A DNA stretch of 64,000 nucleotides from Citrobacter freundii (GTDB lineage: Bacteria > Pseudomonadota > Gammaproteobacteria > Enterobacterales > Enterobacteriaceae), in assembly GCF_029717145.1 (NCBI RefSeq), contig NZ_CP099222.1, positions 4,464,001 to 4,528,000 on the forward strand, written 5' to 3'. Positions 60,175 to 64,000 of this stretch are shown in pieces; the stretch's first letter is position 1; every line of letters starts with the position of its first letter. The notes beneath the pieces were generated by a model. It did no database searches. It saw nothing but the letters and a program-made list of their open reading frames with translations, and was not told the DNA's origin. Both the position numbers and the translations under genes were made by a program.

Positions 60175-60348
60175 TCACTCCTTCCGATGGCGTTTCTGGC
60201 GGGTACGGCGTACCGGCTTACCCCCACTGCGAGTGATAAGCCGGTTGCGCAGCCACTTTTGGCGCCGCGACAATCGCTGTAGTTTAACGAATAACCACAC
60301 CAGATAACATATAACCGGAAGGGTTATAAGCAGGACGGGAAGACCCAC
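60175..60348 (-). CDS. Candidate 57-residue membrane protein between yihI and hemN
   Basis: Between yihI and hemN a GTG-started frame of 57 codons encodes one hydrophobic helix (LPVLLITLPVICYLVWLFV) followed by a strongly basic tail (RLSRRQKWLRNRL...RRTRQKRHRKE). It starts 12 bases after the yihI stop and ends inside the hemN ribosome site, which suggests coupling. There is no strong ribosome site. The layout recalls the N-terminus of DUF2489 proteins, which I believe are encoded near yihI in some other gammaproteobacteria, so it may be a small protein or a shortened remnant. Confidence 0.45.
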   Translation of the reverse strand: MGLPVLLITLPVICYLVWLFVKLQRLSRRQKWLRNRLITRSGGKPVRRTRQKRHRKE

Positions 60349-60360
60349 GGTACAAAACCG

Positions 60361-60873
60361 TTAGTTACCGCCCTTCAGCAGGCGCATCATGTCTTCCTGC
60401 TTTTCTTCTTCTTCGTCAATTTCTTCGTCATCATCGTAAGAGAGCCCCAGTTTCTGCATCAGCTCATCGATGCGATCCAGCTTGGCATCCACCCAGGACT
60501 GATCTTCAGCACTCAGGATCTCTCCCGCTTCAAGACGTTCCAGCAGCGCATCCAGGCGCTCATCCGTTTCCAGTAAATCCAACTCAGCCTGCGGTGAAAG
60601 CATAGGTTTCTCACTCTTCGGTTTGTGCTGTTTGGTGACTTTTTCAGTCACACCCAATGCAATGGGAGTTTTACTGCCAATACGAGGATCTTTGTGTTTG
60701 TTTTGGTTTCCGCCACCTGATGCACCGTCGCTGCCGGTCGCACGGCTGCCCGCCGCAAGACCACGGTGTTTTTTCTGACGCTTACGGTCGCGAGCTTCCA
60801 GGTTAATTTCTTCGCGTGTCTTACGACGCGCCTTTGCAGGACCTTTCCCGCGAGGTGTAGAAGTTGTTTTCAT
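60361..60873 (-). CDS. yihI: Der GTPase-activating protein YihI
   Basis: YihI stimulates the GTPase Der (EngA) and so tunes 50S ribosome assembly. The product of about 170 residues has a basic, disordered N-terminus rich in Lys/Arg ([20 protein letters not shown]), the conserved [10 protein letters not shown] core and a strongly acidic C-terminus ([15 protein letters not shown]). Two adjacent ATGs (60876 and 60873) could start it; the second aligns with E. coli. Confidence 0.94.
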   Translation of the reverse strand: MKTTSTPRGKGPAKARRKTREEINLEARDRKRQKKHRGLAAGSRATGSDGASGGGNQNKHKDPRIGSKTPIALGVTEKVTKQHKPKSEKPMLSPQAELDLLETDERLDALLERLEAGEILSAEDQSWVDAKLDRIDELMQKLGLSYDDDEEIDEEEEKQEDMMRLLKGGN

Positions 60874-60935
60874 CATGATTCGTCTTTGGCTGTTTTTATT
60901 CAGTATATAATTGCGCCGGAATCTAGCAGAAATAA

Positions 60936-61178
60936 AGAAAAAAGGCGACAGAGTAATCTGTCGCCTTTTTTCCTGACTCTCAACCCTTAACGGGCCCTAC
61001 AATCCCTGTCGGCTATCAACACACCCTGTTTTTCCCTTAGCCAGAAACATTCCGTGTTGTTTCCATTTCCTTTTACTAACGTCTCCGGACGTTTGTCTTC
61101 CTGACAATCCTGCGTCTTCGCCTCCTGGCGCTCCTGACCCTCATCCTGAGTCGTTTATCCTGTTAGCTCCCTTGCTAT
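60936..61178 (-). ncRNA. csrC: CsrC, CsrA-sequestering sRNA
   Basis: The minus strand from about 61178 reads ATAGCAAGGGAGCTAACAGG and continues with repeated AGGA/GGA motifs, about fourteen GGA in all, many in hairpin loops (for example GCGCCAGGAGGCG). It ends in the terminator GGCGACAG-loop-CTGTCGCC plus Ts at 60936-60960. This matches E. coli CsrC in position, length (about 243 nt) and most of its sequence. CsrC binds many CsrA dimers and relieves their repression of target mRNAs. A BarA-UvrY-activated promoter is expected upstream; TGTGAGACATTG near 61324-61335 is a weak candidate UvrY half-site. Confidence 0.93.
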
Positions 61179-61438
61179 GGACGCTACTTTACTCTTTTGG
61201 GTAACACGCACAAGTAACCGACTTAACAGTTTCAGTTTTTCAGAATATTTCTTAATGGTAATTATATGATTTATTTAATTTATATTGTTATGCACTCTCT
61301 CATCTCGCATAAATACTATCGGCAATGTCTCACAAAGCCCGCGCTTTTAACTTACATAACCCGCGCGTCGAAAAATCCGCCTTTTGCTGGTGTTCAGGTA
61401 TAATCGCTGCAAAGCCTTGATTGATGGAGACGACCACG
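61179..61438. promoter_or_regulatory. Divergent csrC-engB upstream region
   Basis: This AT-rich 260-base stretch carries the promoters of csrC (minus) and engB (plus). A TATAAT box at 61399-61404 fits the engB -10. I see no ORF or repeat in it. Confidence 0.6.
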
Positions 61439-62071
61439 TTGACTAACTTGAATTATCAACAGACGCATTTTGTGATGAGTGCGCCTGATATTCGCCATTT
61501 ACCTTCCGATACAGGAATTGAAGTGGCTTTTGCTGGCCGTTCCAACGCAGGCAAATCCAGCGCACTAAATACCCTGACAAATCAAAAGGGTCTGGCACGT
61601 ACATCTAAAACGCCGGGCCGTACTCAGCTCATCAACTTGTTTGAAGTGGTTGACGGTAAACGTCTGGTTGACTTGCCGGGGTACGGGTATGCAGAAGTTC
61701 CGGAAGAGATGAAGCGCAAATGGCAGCGTGCGCTGGCAGAATATCTGGAGAAACGTCAAAGCCTGCAAGGTTTAGTCGTACTGATGGATATTCGCCATCC
61801 ACTGAAAGATCTCGATCAGCAGATGATTTTGTGGGCCGTAGAGAGCAACGTCCAGGTGCTGGTATTACTGACCAAAGCGGACAAACTGGCCAGCGGCGCA
61901 CGCAAAGCACAGTTGAATATGGTGCGTGAAGCAGTGCTGGCGTTTAATGGCGATGTACAGGTAGAAGCATTCTCATCGCTGAAAAAGCTGGGCGTGGATA
62001 AACTGCGTCAGAAACTGGATACCTGGTTTAGCGAACTGGCGCCTATTGAAGAGATGCAGGACGGGGAATAA
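61439..62071 (+). CDS. engB: Ribosome biogenesis GTPase EngB (YsxC)
   Basis: EngB (YihA) is an essential GTPase for 50S assembly and normal septation. The 210-residue product has the G motifs [21 protein letters not shown] and TKADK. The start that reproduces the E. coli protein ([10 protein letters not shown]) is a TTG at 61439, with GGAG about nine bases upstream. An in-frame ATG at 61424 would add five residues and cannot be excluded. Confidence 0.95.
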   Translation: MTNLNYQQTHFVMSAPDIRHLPSDTGIEVAFAGRSNAGKSSALNTLTNQKGLARTSKTPGRTQLINLFEVVDGKRLVDLPGYGYAEVPEEMKRKWQRALAEYLEKRQSLQGLVVLMDIRHPLKDLDQQMILWAVESNVQVLVLLTKADKLASGARKAQLNMVREAVLAFNGDVQVEAFSSLKKLGVDKLRQKLDTWFSELAPIEEMQDGE

Positions 62072-62091
62072 CCTACCAATATGCCGGATGG

Positions 62092-62119
62092 CGCCGCTGC
62101 GCGTCTTATCCGGCCTACA
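62092..62119. repeat. REP unit after engB
   Basis: GCCGGATGGCGCCGCTGCGC and TTATCCGGCCTACA form one REP palindrome between convergent engB and spf. Confidence 0.85.
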
Positions 62120-62147
62120 GCATGTGCGAAACCTTTCTTTCGCACAA

Positions 62148-62256
62148 TAAAAAACGCCCCAGTCATTACTGACTGGGGCGGCTAAAATATTCAGCCAAAT
62201 CCGATTACGTGAAGTAAAAGGTCTGAAAGATAGAACATCTTACCTCTGTACCCTAC
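62148..62256 (-). ncRNA. spf: Spot 42 sRNA
   Basis: The minus strand from 62256 reads GTAGGGTACAGAGGTAAGAT and runs 109 bases to a GCCCCAGTCAGTAATGACTGGGGC terminator stem with six Ts and a final A, the same length and ends as E. coli Spot 42. This Hfq-dependent sRNA is repressed by CRP-cAMP and represses many catabolic mRNAs in glucose. It lies between polA and engB as in E. coli. Since rhamnose and sulfoquinovose genes are CRP-type targets, they are plausible indirect partners. Confidence 0.97.
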
Positions 62257-62404
62257 GAGAATAACTTTACTCTTTTTTGAGCAGCGCAGAAAGCACTTTT
62301 TGTAATTTTTTTTCACTCCCGGCATAGGAAATTTTAATGGTCATCACAAAAAGCGCTAACTTATGTTGCTTAGTTACGAAAAGAGCGCGTTATTCAGCAA
62401 ACCC

Positions 62405-64000
62405 TTAGTGCGCTTGATCCCAGTTTTCACCGCTTCCGACTTCCACCAGCAACGGCACATCAATTCGCGTTCCGTTCTCCATCAGCTGATGGATTTTTTT
62501 CGAGACGCTATCGAGATCATCTTTGTGCACTTCAAACACCAGTTCATCATGTACCTGCATGATCATTCGTACGCGAGGCTGTTCGGTTTGCAGCCAGTCG
62601 TCTACGGCAATCATAGCGCGCTTAATAATGTCCGCAGCGGTGCCTTGCATCGGGGCGTTAATCGCCGCACGTTCAGCACCTGCACGACGCGCACCATTAC
62701 TGGATTTGATATCCGGTAAATAGAGGCGACGTCCTTCCAGCGTTTCAACGTACCCTTGCTCTTTTGCCTGCGCACGCGTGCGTTCCATATATTCCAGTAC
62801 GCCCGGGTAGCGTTCGAAATAGAGATCCATGTACTTCTGCGCTTCTTTGCGTGGAATATTGAGCTGGCGTGCAAGACCGAAGGCGCTCATGCCGTAGATC
62901 AGACCAAAGTTGATGGCCTTCGCGCTGCGGCGCTGTTCACTGGTCACGGAATCAAGAGGTAAGCCAAAGACCTCTGCAGCCGTGGCGCGGTGAATGTCCT
63001 TTCCTTCGGCAAAGGCGGTAAGCAGCCCCTTATCACGCGAGAGGTGCGCCATAATGCGTAGCTCAATCTGCGAGTAGTCCGCCGAGACAATGACATAATC
63101 TTCTGGTGCAATAAATGCCTGGCGAATACGGCGTCCTTCCTCATTACGCACCGGAATATTTTGCAGGTTAGGATCGGTAGAAGACAAACGCCCGGTCGCC
63201 GTAACTGCCTGATGATAAGAGGTATGCACACGACCAGTTTTAGGGTTGATCATCAGCGGAAGTTTATCTGTATAAGTAGACTTCAATTTTGCCAGCCCAC
63301 GATATTCCAGAATCACCTTCGGCAGCGGATAATCCAGCGCTAACTCTTCCAGCACCTCTTCTGACGTTGACGGCGCGCCGCCCGGCGTTTTCTTCAGCGG
63401 CTTGATACCCTGCTTTTCAAACAGAATGGTTTGCAGCTGTTTAGTGGAAGAGAGGTTAAAGGCTTCCCCGGCAATCTCGTGCGCTTTTTGCTCCAGCTCG
63501 TTCAAACGCAGCATCAGCTCTGCTGAATGCTTGTGCAACACGGCAGGGTCGATTTTTACACCGTTGCGCTCGATGCGGGACAGGACCGGGACCAACGGCA
63601 TATCGATATTCTCGAAGACGTTTAGCGGTCCTTTATGTTTTTGCAGCTCTGGCCACATTTTCAGATGCAGCTGTAGCGTGACGTCGGCGTCCTCCGCGGC
63701 ATAACGACCAGCTTCTTCCAGCGCAATCTGGTTAAAGGTCAGTTGGTTTTTACCTTTCCCGGCGATCTCTTCGAAGGTGATCGTTTTATGTTTCAGCCAG
63801 CGGTCAGACAGGCTGTCCATATCGTGTCGCCCGGCAACGCTGTTAAGAATGTAGGATTCGAGCATGGTATCAAAGACGATACCGCGCAGTTCGATACCGT
63901 AGTTCGCCAGGATGCCACGGTCATACTTCAGGTTTTGCCCAACTTTATGCGCTTTTTCGTCTTCCAGTAGCGGCTTCAGCAGCGTCAGTGCCCGATCACG
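62405..64000 (-). CDS. polA: DNA polymerase I (C-terminal part; continues past the window)
   Basis: PolA fills gaps in DNA repair and removes Okazaki primers. The frame stays open to the right edge, so only about the last 531 residues are here, equal to residues 398-928 of the 928-residue E. coli enzyme. They cover the end of the 3'-5' proofreading domain and the whole polymerase domain, with the motif A aspartate in [11 protein letters not shown], motif [15 protein letters not shown] and motif [14 protein letters not shown]. The ATG at 63865 is internal and not the start. Confidence 0.98.
   Translation of the reverse strand, partial: RDRALTLLKPLLEDEKAHKVGQNLKYDRGILANYGIELRGIVFDTMLESYILNSVAGRHDMDSLSDRWLKHKTITFEEIAGKGKNQLTFNQIALEEAGRYAAEDADVTLQLHLKMWPELQKHKGPLNVFENIDMPLVPVLSRIERNGVKIDPAVLHKHSAELMLRLNELEQKAHEIAGEAFNLSSTKQLQTILFEKQGIKPLKKTPGGAPSTSEEVLEELALDYPLPKVILEYRGLAKLKSTYTDKLPLMINPKTGRVHTSYHQAVTATGRLSSTDPNLQNIPVRNEEGRRIRQAFIAPEDYVIVSADYSQIELRIMAHLSRDKGLLTAFAEGKDIHRATAAEVFGLPLDSVTSEQRRSAKAINFGLIYGMSAFGLARQLNIPRKEAQKYMDLYFERYPGVLEYMERTRAQAKEQGYVETLEGRRLYLPDIKSSNGARRAGAERAAINAPMQGTAADIIKRAMIAVDDWLQTEQPRVRMIMQVHDELVFEVHKDDLDSVSKKIHQLMENGTRIDVPLLVEVGSGENWDQAH

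Noticed and set aside
63865-64000. polA start at the ATG at 63865
   Set aside because: The reading frame continues without a stop to the window edge and encodes the expected upstream PolA sequence (for example [18 protein letters not shown]).

Overview
The window is chromosomal DNA of an enterobacterium close to Escherichia, Salmonella and Citrobacter. Gene content, gene order and protein lengths follow the E. coli K-12 stretch from yiiQ/tpiA to polA almost gene for gene. It differs by accessory genes: a pair of DASS-type permeases between tpiA and cdh, a DapA/NanA-family lyase and a sugar isomerase around sodA, a lactaldehyde-reductase paralogue inside the rhamnose operon, and an AzlCD block between rhaM and fdhD. 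Citrobacter is my best guess, but the genus cannot be fixed from this sequence alone. I saw no prophage, insertion sequence, CRISPR array, tRNA or rRNA, and no clearly broken gene.

Layout, left to right. 1-8.8 kb: yiiQ, tpiA, two anion permeases, cdh, sbp, pfkA, fieF. 8.8-12.4 kb: the Cpx envelope-stress locus (cpxP with its 3' sRNA CpxQ, divergent cpxRA) and yiiM. 12.5-15.8 kb: DapA-family lyase, sodA with a Fur box, and an AraA/FucI-like isomerase. 16-24.5 kb: the L-rhamnose regulon (rhaT, rhaR, rhaS, rhaBAD, a dedicated iron alcohol dehydrogenase, rhaM), interrupted by REP/BIME elements. 24.5-27.6 kb: an XRE-cupin regulator with divergent azlCD, a DUF1471 protein, a Crp-like regulator and a YgjV-like membrane protein. 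27.6-34.2 kb: formate dehydrogenase O (fdhD, fdoGHI, fdhE); fdoG is one gene read through an in-frame UGA selenocysteine codon at 29221. 34.3-37.2 kb: fabY/yiiD, dtd, yihY, yihX. 37.3-48.8 kb: the complete sulfoquinovose glycolysis cluster (yihW, yihV, yihUTSRQPO, ompL). 48.9-52.0 kb: the uncharacterised yihLMN sugar module. 52.2-58.7 kb: bipA, glnA-glnL-glnG with sigma-54/NtrC control, and the small gene yshB. 58.8-64 kb: hemN, a 57-codon candidate ORF, yihI, the sRNA CsrC, engB, the sRNA Spot 42, and polA running off the right edge.

The genes form several self-contained circuits. The rhamnose block encodes uptake, anomer conversion, isomerisation, phosphorylation, cleavage and reduction of the lactaldehyde product, with both activators. 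The sulfoquinovose block encodes porin, importer, glycosidase, mutarotase, isomerase, kinase, aldolase, reductase, exporter and repressor. The formate dehydrogenase block has three structural subunits plus both maturation proteins. The nitrogen block pairs glutamine synthetase with its two-component regulators. Three sRNAs (CpxQ, CsrC, Spot 42) and a likely fourth from the glnA 3' UTR are embedded among them.

No wholly new system stands out. The best leads are the unassigned sugar genes (AraA-like isomerase, DapA-family lyase, yihLMN), the palindromic operators next to azlCD and yihL, the series of intercistronic hairpins in the sulfoquinovose operon, and the small ORF between yihI and hemN.
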